From the NCBI GenBank assembly GCA_945893045.1, contig CAMDEA010000008.1, positions 1 through 64,000 on the forward strand: a DNA stretch of 64,000 nucleotides, in the 5' to 3' direction. The notes below the pieces were generated by a model. That model had not been told where the DNA came from. It saw only the letters and a list, made by a program, of their open reading frames with translations, and did not search any database. This stretch comes from Planctomyces sp. SH-PL62. GTDB lineage: Bacteria > Planctomycetota > Planctomycetia > Planctomycetales > Planctomycetaceae. Positions within the stretch are counted from its first letter, which is position 1. Each line of letters begins with the position of its first letter. The translations under genes were made by a program, and so were the position numbers. Positions 27,592-37,409 of this stretch are shown here, one piece after another.

Positions 27592-27830
27592 CGCCCCCAT
27601 CCAGCTTGCCTGGATGGAGCGACCGATGGCGTGCTAGCGACGATGTCGGCCAGGTCTTTTTCTGAGACCCCATCCGCCTTGTGCGGATGGTGAAAGAGAT
27701 CATTGGGCGACGAACGCTGAAGAATCTGATTCACCATCCGCACGAGGCGGATGGGGTCTAAGAACAAGTTGAAGTGTGGCTGATTTAGCTCTCCATCTTT
27801 CGCTCCATCGACGCGAGGTCGATGGGGGCG
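27592..27830. repeat. Four-hairpin palindromic element, family F copy 1, in the 27344-28003 gap
   Basis: Four hairpins, each an 8-bp stem with a 5-nt loop, lie in order: CCATCCAG-CTTGC-CTGGATGG, CCATCCGC-CTTGT-GCGGATGG, CCATCCGC-ACGAG-GCGGATGG, CCATCGAC-GCGAG-GTCGATGG. All keep the outer CCATC/GATGG pairs. The whole element is also a large inverted repeat. The second copy is 46185-46420. It lies between the divergent gmd operon and the 28004 gene. The rest of the 660-base gap has no recognisable gene and must contain both promoters. Confidence 0.9.
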
Positions 27831-28003
27831 TGGTGTGCGACCGTCGCCGGCGCAAAGTGCGTCGTGCGCCCCACGCGCCACTGCGGTCAAATCCGAGATT
27901 GATGCCTCAGCGAAAATCGTGTTAGGTTGCGTGCCATCACAGAGCCTCGATCGCACTGAGATCGATTTGACTTGAGTGTTGGTCAGACGGAGTTGAAGAT
28001 CGC

Positions 28004-28999
28004 TTGAATTCGAATACTCCCACAACCGAGGTGAGCGTGTCGCCGGACATCACGTTTCCCGATGCCAAATTTCCGCCACCGCGCGAGTTGCGGGCCGAGT
28101 ACCTGCGGCGCGTTCAACTCGGTCAGCGGCGAATGCTGGACACGACCGCCGTGATCAGTGGATTGGCTCGCGACGTGGCTGGCATCTTACCGCTCACGAT
28201 CGCGCGCATCGAACAGATGGGAGCGATGTTTGCCGACTATCGCGTCGTGATCTACGAAAATGATTCGCGCGACGAAACCGCACGCCTGCTGATCGACTGG
28301 GCCGAGCGTAATCACCGAGTGGATGTCACGATCGAACGCCGCGGCGATCCGACCAATCCCATGACACGCTGCCTGAAGCGGGCCGAGCGGATGGCTTACT
28401 ATCGCAATCAGTGTCTGGAAACGATCCGCGCCCGCTACGTCGATTTCGAGCACGTCCTCGTTGTCGATACGGACCTGTCGATCGGTTGGAGTTTCGACGG
28501 ACTGGCCAACACGTTCGGCCATGACGACTGGGATTTCGTGGGTTCCAACGGCGTGATCTTCAAACGGGTCGGCCTGAAGATCAACGTCCTAATGCAATAC
28601 GATGCCTGGGCCTTTCGCAACGATGAAGCGTTCACGCCGTTCACGACCAGGCAGGTCAATGACATGAGCTTTACGCGCGGCGAACCGCTCGTCCCCGTGA
28701 CGTGCAGCTTCGGCGGGTTGGGGGTCTATCGGATGCCGGCCTATCTGGCGGGCCAGTATGCCGGACACGACGTCGATCATGTCACGCACCAGCAGGTGGC
28801 TCGGCCTCAGGGATTCACGCGAACATTTTTGAATCCCAGTCAAATTGCAATCTACGGTCGCCACCGCCGGAGTTGGGATCCCGTCATCTTCCCAACTCTG
28901 AAGCTATGCCGCCAATTGCCTGGCCTGCGCCATTGGATGCGCGACCTTCAGCCGTTCGAATGCTCGACCGAGTGTCCGCCAATTCGGGTGGCTGGCTAA
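28004..28999 (+). CDS. Glycosyltransferase resembling the CMT1 mannosyltransferase family
   Basis: The protein of up to 331 residues has TAVISGLARDVAGILPLTIA, YRVVIYENDSRDETARLLID, AYYRNQCLETIRARYVDFEH and the metal-binding triple VLVVDTDLS, followed by WDFVGSNGVIF and TCSFGGLGVYRMPAYL. This arrangement is that of a GT-A enzyme, and the ENDSRDET segment recalls fungal capsule alpha-1,3-mannosyltransferases of the CMT1/CAP59 group. The first start is a TTG at 28004; in-frame GTG codons at 28031 or 28037 are alternatives. It stands alone, divergent from the gmd operon, but belongs with the polysaccharide genes by function. Confidence 0.72.
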   Translation: MNSNTPTTEVSVSPDITFPDAKFPPPRELRAEYLRRVQLGQRRMLDTTAVISGLARDVAGILPLTIARIEQMGAMFADYRVVIYENDSRDETARLLIDWAERNHRVDVTIERRGDPTNPMTRCLKRAERMAYYRNQCLETIRARYVDFEHVLVVDTDLSIGWSFDGLANTFGHDDWDFVGSNGVIFKRVGLKINVLMQYDAWAFRNDEAFTPFTTRQVNDMSFTRGEPLVPVTCSFGGLGVYRMPAYLAGQYAGHDVDHVTHQQVARPQGFTRTFLNPSQIAIYGRHRRSWDPVIFPTLKLCRQLPGLRHWMRDLQPFECSTECPPIRVAG

Positions 29000-29100
29000 T
29001 CGCCGCACTGATCGGTCAGATTCGCACAACAAATGTTCGAGACTTTCACGCCGCGAAATCTCTCGACGCTTGCTGGCGGCCAATCGCCGTTCCTGTTTCG

Positions 29101-29189
29101 TCCGTGCTCCGGCCCTGCCATCCGTGCGGCAACTCAATTGCGATGCCGCACAGAGATGGATCGCACGGATGGCAGGGCCGGAGCACGGA
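29101..29189. repeat. Inverted repeat, family G copy 1
   Basis: TCCGTGCTCCGGCCCTGCCA, continuing TCCGTGCG, and its complement enclose a loop of about 30 bases. It lies just upstream of glpK; the second copy (30788-30867) lies just downstream. The remainder of 29000-29232 shows no gene. Confidence 0.9.
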
Positions 29190-29232
29190 AAAAGACAGAG
29201 GCCTCAGAATTGTTTGAGAGAGGAGATTCACG

Positions 29233-30717
29233 ATGCGCTCGTCTTTCGTTTTGGCTCTCGATCAAGGCACGACGTCCAGCCGAGCGATTGTGTTTGATCG
29301 ATCCGGGTGCGCGGTCGGGACCGCTCAGCAAGAATTTCCACAGGTGTTCCCTGCGCCGGGACATGTCGAACATGACCCTGAGGCGATTTGGGAGAGCCAG
29401 TTGGCGACGGCTCGTGCAGCGCTCACGAATGCGAAACGTTCGGCGGCCGACATCGCGGCGATTGGCGTTACCAATCAGCGTGAGACGACGATCCTGTGGG
29501 AGCGGGATTCCGGCAAGCCGGTTGCGAACGCGATTGTCTGGCAGAGCCGGATCACGGCACCGATCTGCGAACGGATGAAAGCGGACGGGCTGGAGCCGTT
29601 GTTTCGCCAGAAGACGGGCTTGGTGCTGGATGCGTATTTTTCGGGAACGAAGATTCGGCACTTGTTGGACACGATCCCGGGGCTGCGCGGGCGGGCGGAG
29701 CGCGGCGAGATTCTGTTCGGCACCGTCGATTCGTTTCTGATCTGGCGGCTGACGGGCGGGAAGCGGCATGTCACCGATGTCAGCAACGCGAGCCGGACAT
29801 TGCTATTCAATCTGCACACGCTCGATTGGGATGAGGAATTACTCAAGCTGCTGGGCGTGCCGCGCGCGATGTTGCCGCAGGTCGTCTCATCCAGCGAGGT
29901 CATCGGTGACTGCGATGCGAAGTGGCTGGGAGGGGCGATACCGATTGCCGGAGATGCCGGAGATCAGCAAGCGGCCACATTCGGTCAGGCGTGCTTTGAT
30001 CCGGGGAGCGCGAAGAACACCTACGGCACCGGCTGCTTCTTGTTGATGAACACGGGCGCGAAGCCGGCCGAGTCGCATCACGGCTTGCTGACGACGGTCG
30101 GCTGGCGGATCAACGGACGGACGGTCTATTGCCTGGAGGGCTCGGTGTTCGTGGCGGGCGCGGCGGTGCAATGGTTGCGAGACGGGTTGGGTTTGATCGC
30201 TCATGCTGGTGAGACCGCCGCGTTGGCGACGTCGGTCTCGGACAACGGCGGCGTGTATTTCGTGCCGGCGTTCGTGGGGTTGGGGGCTCCGTATTGGGAT
30301 GCCAATGCGCGGGGCCTGATTTCCGGACTGACGCGCGGGACGACGAAGGCTCATCTGGCGCGGGCGGCCTTGGAAGCGATGGCGTATCAAACAGCGGATG
30401 TGCTGGACGCGATGCGTCAGGATTCGGGAGTCGCGTTGCAATCGTTGCGAGTGGATGGCGGCGCGACGGCGAATGACTGGCTGATGCAGTTTCAGTCGGA
30501 TGTGCTGGGGGTCTCGGTGCGCCGGCCGGTGGTGCAAGAGACGACTGCGTTGGGTGCCGCCTACCTTGCCGGCTTGGCGACGGGCGTGTGGAGCGACTTG
30601 AGCGATGTCTCCAAGAACTGGCAGTTGCAGCGCGAATTTGTGCCGGTGATGCCGGAGATGCAGCGTTCGGAACTGTTGACCGCCTGGCGGCGCGCCGTGT
30701 CGCGGTCGCGGGATTGA
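29233..30717 (+). CDS. glpK: Glycerol kinase
   Basis: GlpK phosphorylates glycerol to sn-glycerol 3-phosphate with ATP. The 494-residue FGGY-family protein shows [19 protein letters not shown], the [20 protein letters not shown] and AIVWQSRI segments that bind glycerol, [54 protein letters not shown] and [19 protein letters not shown]. No glycerol transporter or glycerol-3-phosphate dehydrogenase is nearby; the gene stands alone between two copies of one inverted-repeat family. GAGAGGAG ahead of the ATG is a good ribosome-binding site. Confidence 0.96.
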   Translation: MRSSFVLALDQGTTSSRAIVFDRSGCAVGTAQQEFPQVFPAPGHVEHDPEAIWESQLATARAALTNAKRSAADIAAIGVTNQRETTILWERDSGKPVANAIVWQSRITAPICERMKADGLEPLFRQKTGLVLDAYFSGTKIRHLLDTIPGLRGRAERGEILFGTVDSFLIWRLTGGKRHVTDVSNASRTLLFNLHTLDWDEELLKLLGVPRAMLPQVVSSSEVIGDCDAKWLGGAIPIAGDAGDQQAATFGQACFDPGSAKNTYGTGCFLLMNTGAKPAESHHGLLTTVGWRINGRTVYCLEGSVFVAGAAVQWLRDGLGLIAHAGETAALATSVSDNGGVYFVPAFVGLGAPYWDANARGLISGLTRGTTKAHLARAALEAMAYQTADVLDAMRQDSGVALQSLRVDGGATANDWLMQFQSDVLGVSVRRPVVQETTALGAAYLAGLATGVWSDLSDVSKNWQLQREFVPVMPEMQRSELLTAWRRAVSRSRD

Positions 30718-30787
30718 GACCGCCTTAGGATTCGCGCACTTCCATTCATCAACCCACGCGATGAAATCCGCCGCGCGACGGGCCTTC

Positions 30788-30867
30788 ATCCTTGCTCCGG
30801 CTCTGCCATCCGTGCGGTCAAGTTCAAAGCATTGTCTTCGCACGGATGGCAGAGCCGGAGCACGGAT
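30788..30867. repeat. Inverted repeat, family G copy 2
   Basis: ATCCTTGCTCCGGCTCTGCC, continuing ATCCGTGCG, and its near-complement. Relative to copy 1, GGCCC is changed to GGCTC in one arm and GGGCC to GAGCC in the other, so base pairing is kept. It lies about 70 bases after the glpK stop. Confidence 0.9.
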
Positions 30868-31269
30868 AAGTCACAACCGCGATCGTGTGCCTCAATAAGC
30901 TTGGTGCCGACCGCAGCAAGTTGGCGGAGTGACGGAAAGGAACGAGTTGCGTCGTTCTTTCTTGAATGGGCTCTCATTCGTGTTCTCGGATTGACCGGCA
31001 TCATCGCGCGGCCCGGCATGCGTGGCAGAGGCGTCACGTTCGGCAGGATTTCGCCGACTGTTGGGACTCGCGCAGGTTCGTGGAATGGCAACTCCGTCGC
31101 GCGAAGCGCATCGAGAGCCGGGATTTCGTTGGACGATTTGCCAAGTGGAGTTCTGCGGCTTCGTCGTGATCGGCGGGCGCGGACTTTCGCCCCAAACCCA
31201 AACACGTTGAGTCCAACAGCCGGTTGGCGAGTCACTCGCGAGCCGCTCTGAAAATCGGGAGATCCAGCG
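30868..31269. other. Long intergenic stretch before the RTX gene
   Basis: No gene is supported here. Frames of up to about 130 codons exist but lack ribosome-binding sites and recognisable motifs. The last part (GTCACTCGC ... TGAAAATCG, 31229-31258) resembles the sequence just upstream of the ExbB gene (4236-4266), so this may be a shared leader element. Confidence 0.35.
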
Positions 31270-33726
31270 ATGCGCCTGTTTTCGTGGTTGTCTTCGTTCC
31301 AACAATCGTTGAACCGTACTCGTGCGCGTCGCTGCCGCCGAAGCATCGCTCGGCTGGAGCGATTAGAAGACCGCATTCTTCCCGCGACGATCTCCGTCGC
31401 AACCGACCCCAATCCTGCCGCGGCAGCCGTTGTGCCCGTGGGACAGACTCCTCTGCTGCTCACAATCACCGCCGATGCCGGCGAAACGATCACGATCAGT
31501 GCCAATGGTGGGTCGGCGGGAAGGGTCAACGTCAACATCAACGGCGCGGACGGCTTTACTTTCGCCGGACAGGCCGTAGCCGGTGATACAGATCCCGCTG
31601 ATGTCACGGCCATCTCCCTAACCTCCGATGTCGGTGGCACCACTTTCAATCTCGTTGGAATTTCGGGATCCGGTTTCCGAGGAATCCTGGCCCTGCAAGG
31701 TTTGGGTTCGACGCCGCTGATCACAGTCATGGGGAGCGACGGAATTGACGTCATCAGCGGCAGCACGCTGAACGATTCGGTCCTGGGTGGAGGCGCAGGC
31801 GACAGCATCGACGGCAATGGAGGCAACGACATCATTGATGGGGAAGGCGGTAACGACACGATCAACGGCGGTGCCGGCTTCGACACGATTCAAGGCAACA
31901 CCGGTGAAGACAGCTTGGAGGGCGGCGACGATGCTGACACCGTTCTCGGCGGCGACGACGCGGATCAAATCCTCGGCGGCAACGGTGACGATCGCCTCGA
32001 AGGTGGCAACGGTGCGGACGTGATCAACGGCGACGACGGCGACGATTTCATCCAAGGCCAGGCCGGAACGGACTCGCTGTTGGGAGACGACGGCAGCGAC
32101 CAGATTCTCGGCGGCTCCGAAAACGACACGATCGATGGCGGCGCGGGCAGCAACTCGGTTCTCGGTGAAGCCGGCGCGGACACCATCGTCTGGACCAACG
32201 GCGATACGACGGTCACGCTCGATGGCGGAGCGGGCGTCGATACCGTGTCGATCGAAGGCACGGCCGGCGACGACACGATCACAATCGCGCAGACGTCCGC
32301 CGGAAGATACAAAATCACCGGAGCGGGCAGCAAAGTCGCATCGACGGTCTCGCTGGAAAACATCGCCGTGAATGGCCTGCAAGGCAACGACACGATCAAC
32401 ATCTCGAATGTCGCCGCGCCGGCCACTTCGACCTTTACGGTTGACGGAGGCGAAGGCAACGACCGAATCCTGGCCACGAACGCGGTGCTGACTCGGTTCA
32501 CGGTCACGCTGAATGGTGACGACGGCAATGACAGCATCGTCGGATCGAAGAATGCCGACGTCATTAACGGCGGAACTGGCTCGGACTCGATCAACGGCGG
32601 CATCGGCAACGACGAGATCCACGGCAATGAGGGTGGAGACAGCATCCTCGGCGGCGACGGTAATGACTCGATCACCGGCGATGACGGCAACGACACGATC
32701 TTCTCGCTGCTCGGCGAGGACAGCATCGACGGCGGTGATGGCAACGACCTGCTCAACGGCGATGGCGGCGATGACACGATCAACGGCGGAAACGACGAAG
32801 ATCGCATCTCGGCGGGAGCTGGTAACGACGTGGTCAACGGCGATGACGGCAACGACAGCCTCAATGGCAACATCGGCCGGGACACTCTTCACGGCAATGC
32901 CGGTGACGACGTGATCCGTGGCGATGGAGACAACGACCAGCTCTTCGGTGACGCAGACAATGACAACATCCAAGGCAATGACGGCGCGGACATCCTGGAG
33001 GGCGCGGGCGGCAACGACACGCTCGATGGCGGCAGCGGCAATGACCGTGTCGTCGGCGGCGAGGACGACGATCTCATTGGCGGCGGAACGGGCAACGATA
33101 CGGTCATCGGTGATGAGTTCGGCGGAACCGGCAACGACGGCGCTGACTCCGTCTTCGGGAACGATGGCAACGATACGCTCAGTGGCCAGGGGGGAGATGA
33201 CTTGCTCAACGGCCAAAATGGCGTGGACTTGATCGGCAACGACTCCGGCGAAGGGGAGACCGGAGACGACAGCATGTTGGGTGGTGCCGGTAACGACACG
33301 ATCAATGGCGGTGCCGGGGATGACACGCTCGATGGCCAGGACAACAACGACCGCATCAACGGCGGTGATGACGACGACGTGATCTTTGGCCGCGACGGGA
33401 ACGACATCCTGCAAGGCGGCGGTGGCAACGACACGATGGATGGCGGGAACGGCCGAGATGGTCTCTCCGGCCAAGCGGGCAACGACAGCCTGCTGGGAGG
33501 CACCGGCAACGACAGCCTGCTGGGGGGTGCCGGGAACGACACAATGCACGGCGGTGACGGCAACGACATCGTCCTCGGCAACGACGGTGACGATCTCGTG
33601 ACCGGTGAAGCCGGCAGCGACACCGTCGGTGGTGGGGCAGGACTCGACGTGGTGCTCAATCCCGCCGGCCTGGACCGCAATGCCGACGAGATGCCGTTCT
33701 TCACCTTCAATCCGTCGTGGGAATAA
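31270..33726 (+). CDS. RTX-type calcium-binding repeat protein
   Basis: The 818-residue acidic protein starts with a basic stretch (RARRCRRS) and IARLERLEDRILPAT, an N-terminal pattern seen on large secreted planctomycete proteins. From about residue 170 it is dominated by nonapeptide repeats of the GGxGxDxUx type (for example GGNGDDRLEG, GGAGNDTING, GGDGNDSITG), interrupted at about 300-420 by a non-repeat beta-rich segment. Such repeats fold into calcium-filled parallel beta rolls outside the cell. No catalytic domain is seen and no type I secretion genes are adjacent. It could be a surface or matrix protein. GGGAG seven bases before the ATG supports the start. Confidence 0.93.
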   Translation: MRLFSWLSSFQQSLNRTRARRCRRSIARLERLEDRILPATISVATDPNPAAAAVVPVGQTPLLLTITADAGETITISANGGSAGRVNVNINGADGFTFAGQAVAGDTDPADVTAISLTSDVGGTTFNLVGISGSGFRGILALQGLGSTPLITVMGSDGIDVISGSTLNDSVLGGGAGDSIDGNGGNDIIDGEGGNDTINGGAGFDTIQGNTGEDSLEGGDDADTVLGGDDADQILGGNGDDRLEGGNGADVINGDDGDDFIQGQAGTDSLLGDDGSDQILGGSENDTIDGGAGSNSVLGEAGADTIVWTNGDTTVTLDGGAGVDTVSIEGTAGDDTITIAQTSAGRYKITGAGSKVASTVSLENIAVNGLQGNDTINISNVAAPATSTFTVDGGEGNDRILATNAVLTRFTVTLNGDDGNDSIVGSKNADVINGGTGSDSINGGIGNDEIHGNEGGDSILGGDGNDSITGDDGNDTIFSLLGEDSIDGGDGNDLLNGDGGDDTINGGNDEDRISAGAGNDVVNGDDGNDSLNGNIGRDTLHGNAGDDVIRGDGDNDQLFGDADNDNIQGNDGADILEGAGGNDTLDGGSGNDRVVGGEDDDLIGGGTGNDTVIGDEFGGTGNDGADSVFGNDGNDTLSGQGGDDLLNGQNGVDLIGNDSGEGETGDDSMLGGAGNDTINGGAGDDTLDGQDNNDRINGGDDDDVIFGRDGNDILQGGGGNDTMDGGNGRDGLSGQAGNDSLLGGTGNDSLLGGAGNDTMHGGDGNDIVLGNDGDDLVTGEAGSDTVGGGAGLDVVLNPAGLDRNADEMPFFTFNPSWE

Positions 33727-33757
33727 TCCCGCAACGGCCAAGTCGAATGACACGACG

Positions 33758-33780
33758 GCCCGCACCGATTCGGCGCGGGC
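33758..33780. terminator. Candidate terminator after the RTX gene
   Basis: GCCCGC and GCGGGC form a 6-bp GC stem around a 11-base loop, followed by TGTTTGTGTT. It lies between the convergent RTX gene and the 33842-35920 gene, where a terminator is expected. Confidence 0.55.
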
Positions 33781-33841
33781 TGTTTGTGTTCTGGGAACGC
33801 ACCGGTCGCCGACAACAAGACCGCGGAATGGCGTGTCGGTA

Positions 33842-35920
33842 CTACTTCAGCACATCCAGCAGATTGCTGAACTGGTCCGTCCAGAGCGGGCTGGTGGGCG
33901 AACCCTTGTAAGTCAACGTGTCGCCCATGGCCGACGCAATTTCGGGTGTCTCCCAGAAAGACGCATTGCGGCTGAGCAACATCCAGTGGGCTTCGTATTG
34001 AGCCAGGTCGGCATTCACCGAGCTGATGATTTTCGCGGCGGGCCAATTCATCTCTTCAGCGAGCCGGCGAACGACCGGTTCCAAATCGAGGTGATGATTC
34101 GAGACGTGAATCGCGATGACTCCGTCGTCCCGGAGATGGCGACGGTAGATGGCGAACGCCTCGCGAGTCAGCAAATGCACGGGGATCGAATCGCTGCTGA
34201 AGGCGTCGAGCACCAGCAGATCGAACGCCTGTGAAGGCTCGGCCTCCAACATCAGCCGCGCGTCTCCCAACACGAATTCTTGGGTTGCGGCGGAATCGGA
34301 CAAGAACGTGAATTGCTCGCGAGCCAGCCGCAGCACGTCGGGGTCAATCTCGTAATAGCGATACGTGTCGCTCGGCCGCCCATAAGTCGCGAGCGTACCG
34401 ATGCCCAACCCGACGAAGCCGCAACGGCGATTTGTTTCACGCGGACAATTCTGCAAAGCCAGCCCGACCCCCGATGACTCGCCGTAGTAGGCCGTCGGCC
34501 AACGCCGTTTTTCCGGGGACACAAACTGGCGTCCGTGAATCGTGCGGCCGTGAACCAGTTGAATCTCGGCATGGTCCGGGTCGTGTTTGTTTTCTCGCAA
34601 CACGCGCAGCACGCCGAAGAAGTTTCGGGACGTCACCAGCTCGTCTTTGTGTGTCTCGCCGGCATACGAGCGAAGTAAGCCCAGGCTCGACACGATGACT
34701 GCCGTCCACGCCCAAATCGGTCGTCCGTATTTGTTGAGATACGCCCGCTCGCGACACAGCACCGCCAGCACGCACACCGCACAGGCCACCAAGCCCAACT
34801 GCAATTCCATCAGCCGCTCGAAAACCAGCGGAGCCAGCAAGCTGACGCCGATGCCTCCCGCAGCGCCCCCCGCCGCCATTGCCAGATAGAACGAGGTCAA
34901 ATACCGCGGGTTCGGCTTGAGCTTCGCCAGCTCGCCGTGACAAACCATGCAGCAGACAAACAACGCTCCGAAATGCACGCCCAACTGCACAAGGATCGGC
35001 AAGCCGCTCCCTTGAAACAGCACCAGCGTCACGCAGGTCACGACCACGGCTAACGCCATCACGAATCCGTGGCGCGGATACCAACGCTCGTGATCGAACA
35101 CCAAGATCAACGTCAGCAAATACAGCGACAGCGGAATCACCCACAAGAAGGGAATCACCGCCACGTCCAGGCAGACTTGATTCGTGATCGCCAACAACAT
35201 CGTCGAAGCACACGCGCTCAAGCCAAACCACAATGATTTATCGAGCCACGTCGGTGACGGCTCGTCATTCGGAGGCAACGACGCAATTTGCACGCGAGCC
35301 GGGGTCAGGTGCGACGCTCGAAAGGCTCGCCATCCACACCACAGGCAACTCAGGGCGAAGAGACCAAAGCCGGCCGACCAGAACGTCGCTTGCGTCTCGT
35401 TCGTCATCAACGGCTCAAACACAAACGGATAACTGAGCAACCCGACCAGCGAACCGACGTTCGACAACGCATACAGCCGATACGGCGTCGCTTCGGGATT
35501 CGCTTTCCGCAGCCACGCTTGCAACAGCGGACTGTTCGACGCCAGCACAAAATAGGGCAGCCCGACGCTCATGGTCAGCATGCCCAAGATGCGTCCAATC
35601 GGCGACTCCGAACCGTTCGGCTTCCACGCCACGTCGGGAGCGATCGGCAACGTCGCCGCCGCCACCAGCAACAACACCGCATGGACCGCGACCTGTCGCC
35701 CCGCCGACCAATATCGAATACTGAAATGGGCGTAGGCGTATCCCAAAAACAGCAACGACTGAAAAAACAACATGCATGCCGACCAGACTCCCGGCGTTCC
35801 ACCAAACCACGGCAAGATGAACTTGCTGATCAGCGGCTGAACCTGAAACACCAAAAACGAACTGACCAGCACCGCCACACAGAAATCCCAACCAGGCTGC
35901 CGCGACGAATTCCGAGTCAT
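33842..35920 (-). CDS. Integral membrane protein fused to a spermidine-synthase-like domain
   Basis: The 692-residue protein has about ten or more membrane spans in residues 10-430 (for example VAVLVSSFLVFQVQPLISKF and FLWVIPLSLYLLTLILVF) and a C-terminal Rossmann domain with CGFVGLGIGTLATYG, YYEIDPDVLRLAREQFTFL, VLGDARLMLE and FDLLVLDAFSSDSIPVHLLT. The latter has the fold and motifs of spermidine synthases and related methyltransferases. The polytopic domain begins with FLVFQVQPLISK, a signature of this fused family. Its substrate is not known; soluble spermidine synthases lack the membrane part. The gene runs convergently toward the RTX gene. Confidence 0.87.
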   Translation of the reverse strand: MTRNSSRQPGWDFCVAVLVSSFLVFQVQPLISKFILPWFGGTPGVWSACMLFFQSLLFLGYAYAHFSIRYWSAGRQVAVHAVLLLVAAATLPIAPDVAWKPNGSESPIGRILGMLTMSVGLPYFVLASNSPLLQAWLRKANPEATPYRLYALSNVGSLVGLLSYPFVFEPLMTNETQATFWSAGFGLFALSCLWCGWRAFRASHLTPARVQIASLPPNDEPSPTWLDKSLWFGLSACASTMLLAITNQVCLDVAVIPFLWVIPLSLYLLTLILVFDHERWYPRHGFVMALAVVVTCVTLVLFQGSGLPILVQLGVHFGALFVCCMVCHGELAKLKPNPRYLTSFYLAMAAGGAAGGIGVSLLAPLVFERLMELQLGLVACAVCVLAVLCRERAYLNKYGRPIWAWTAVIVSSLGLLRSYAGETHKDELVTSRNFFGVLRVLRENKHDPDHAEIQLVHGRTIHGRQFVSPEKRRWPTAYYGESSGVGLALQNCPRETNRRCGFVGLGIGTLATYGRPSDTYRYYEIDPDVLRLAREQFTFLSDSAATQEFVLGDARLMLEAEPSQAFDLLVLDAFSSDSIPVHLLTREAFAIYRRHLRDDGVIAIHVSNHHLDLEPVVRRLAEEMNWPAAKIISSVNADLAQYEAHWMLLSRNASFWETPEIASAMGDTLTYKGSPTSPLWTDQFSNLLDVLK

Positions 35921-36075
35921 CCCACGCTCCCAAGCCGGTTCTCATCTCCGGCACAAGGACCGCCCGGACGACGAAAAACTTGCCAAACTCTAGGTCACGC
36001 CGGAACCACGTTGCTCTTTCGCAACACGACTTCACCTGTCCTGAGTTCCGACGTTGCCGGCCAGTCCGGTCGTAC

Positions 36076-36160
36076 CGCATGTAACCCGAAGCGTCAGCGA
36101 GGGAGAACTGTGACCACTCCCTCGCTGACGCTTCGGGTTACATGGCGGCCGTGAATAATC
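36076..36160. repeat. Inverted repeat, family C copy 2, in the 35921-36287 gap
   Basis: CATGTAACCCGAAGCGTCAG, continuing CGAGGGAG, and its complement, followed by GTGAATAATCCGAG, which matches the outer arm of copy 1 (7246-7375). It lies in the divergent region before corA. Nothing else is seen in the gap. Confidence 0.9.
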
Positions 36161-36287
36161 CGAGCTTGCGCCATCCGCTCAGGAGACCGGAGTTGCTGAC
36201 GTTCGACGCTGGTTGACTTCGCGACAAAGAATGTGCAAGCTGAGTCCGCACATCCGCACATCCCGGCGATTCCTTCGAGGTGCCCCC

Positions 36288-37265
36288 GTGATCCTCGCCG
36301 TTCACTTCAATTTCGCGACCAAGCTCGAAGAACAGATTCCCATCGCCAGCGTGACGCATGCCTTGGAATTGGTGGACGCGACGGCGGCCGGTCGATTCTG
36401 GTGGATTGATTTCGCGGGCGATGCGGTCGACCACGGCTTGGAATTGTTGGAGCAATTGGGCTGCGAGCGACAGCAAATGGTCTCCCTGCTCTCCGAACGT
36501 CCAACTCCTTATTTCGCCGATCTGGAGGAATTCGTCGCGTTCACGTTGCTCGATGCCGATTGGAGTGTGACCGGCGTCAGCACACATCCGTTGGCGGTGT
36601 GTGTGGGAACCAAGTGCCTTGTGACGATGCATCGCTCGCCCTCGCCCGTCATCGACGCGATGCGTCAGAGTTATGCGCGAAGTTTTCGCCGAATCGCGCT
36701 CTCCCCCGGCTTCCTGTTGTATGCGCTGGCCAGCCATCTTTGCGAAACGTACACGCAGATCGTGGGGCAGATCTCGGATGACAATCAAACCGTTCAGGAC
36801 AATTTGTTTAAGCAAGCCAACGAAGACATGTTCGAACGGGTCGCGGAACTGCTGCGGGCGGTGAGTGAATTCCAAAAGGTCGTGGTTTACGCACGCGAGA
36901 TTGTGCATGACTTGTCGCTGCGGCGTTCGCCCATGATTCCGGAAACCACGCAGCCTTATCTGGAGAAGAAGGCTGGGCTCTTGGATCGCCTGAGCGCGGA
37001 TGTGGCCTCGGAGCGGGAGTTGCTTTCGGAAACCGTCGGTCTGTATCTGGGCATTGTCACGCATCGGACCAATCACACGCTGTCGAGGCTGACGGTGCTG
37101 GGGACGTTGATCTTGCCGCTCACGTTTCTCACCGGCGTTTATGGGATGAATTTCGACGTCATGCCCGAACTGAAATGGCGATACGGCTATTTGGGTTTTT
37201 GGGGCGTCGTGGTCACGTTTGGGTTGGGCGTTCTGGTCATGATGAAACGCAAACGTTGGTTCTAA
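36288..37265 (+). CDS. corA: CorA-family magnesium/divalent cation channel
   Basis: The 325-residue protein has the CorA plan: a long soluble N-terminal domain (FWWIDFAGDAVDHGLELLEQ; PLAVCVGTKCLVTMH), a coiled helix region, then two C-terminal spans, the first ending in the ion-selective YGMNFD motif and the second WGVVVTFGLGVLVMM with a basic KRKRWF end. It forms a pentamer that admits Mg2+ down its gradient. GTG 36288 is chosen because GAGG lies seven bases upstream and the protein then begins MILAVHFNF; the frame extends upstream to TTG 36213. Confidence 0.9.
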   Translation: MILAVHFNFATKLEEQIPIASVTHALELVDATAAGRFWWIDFAGDAVDHGLELLEQLGCERQQMVSLLSERPTPYFADLEEFVAFTLLDADWSVTGVSTHPLAVCVGTKCLVTMHRSPSPVIDAMRQSYARSFRRIALSPGFLLYALASHLCETYTQIVGQISDDNQTVQDNLFKQANEDMFERVAELLRAVSEFQKVVVYAREIVHDLSLRRSPMIPETTQPYLEKKAGLLDRLSADVASERELLSETVGLYLGIVTHRTNHTLSRLTVLGTLILPLTFLTGVYGMNFDVMPELKWRYGYLGFWGVVVTFGLGVLVMMKRKRWF

Positions 37266-37409
37266 GTGGTGCTTCACTTCCGAAGTTTCCAGGACGCTGG
37301 TTTTCGTCGCATTGCTTGCGTGTGGCGAAACAACACCGAGCTTTCTAACGTAGTCTTCCACCGCACAACTCAATTGGATTTCGCCAACACTTCACCACGC
37401 GAGGGCATC

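Noticed and set aside
29101-30867. glpK as a composite transposon
   Set aside because: The flanking elements have no transposase and no target duplication could be found. The same family type behaviour is seen for many other repeats.
32513-33600. Possible DNA satellite or CRISPR-like tandem array
   Set aside because: The periodicity is 27 bases and encodes RTX nonapeptides in one continuous frame, so it is coding.
31618-33765. Long open frame (about 715 codons) antisense to the RTX gene
   Set aside because: It arises from the regular GGC/GAC-rich repeats of the RTX gene, which avoid stops in several frames. It has no start signal, and its translation (runs such as VVAVIAVDHVV) is low-complexity.
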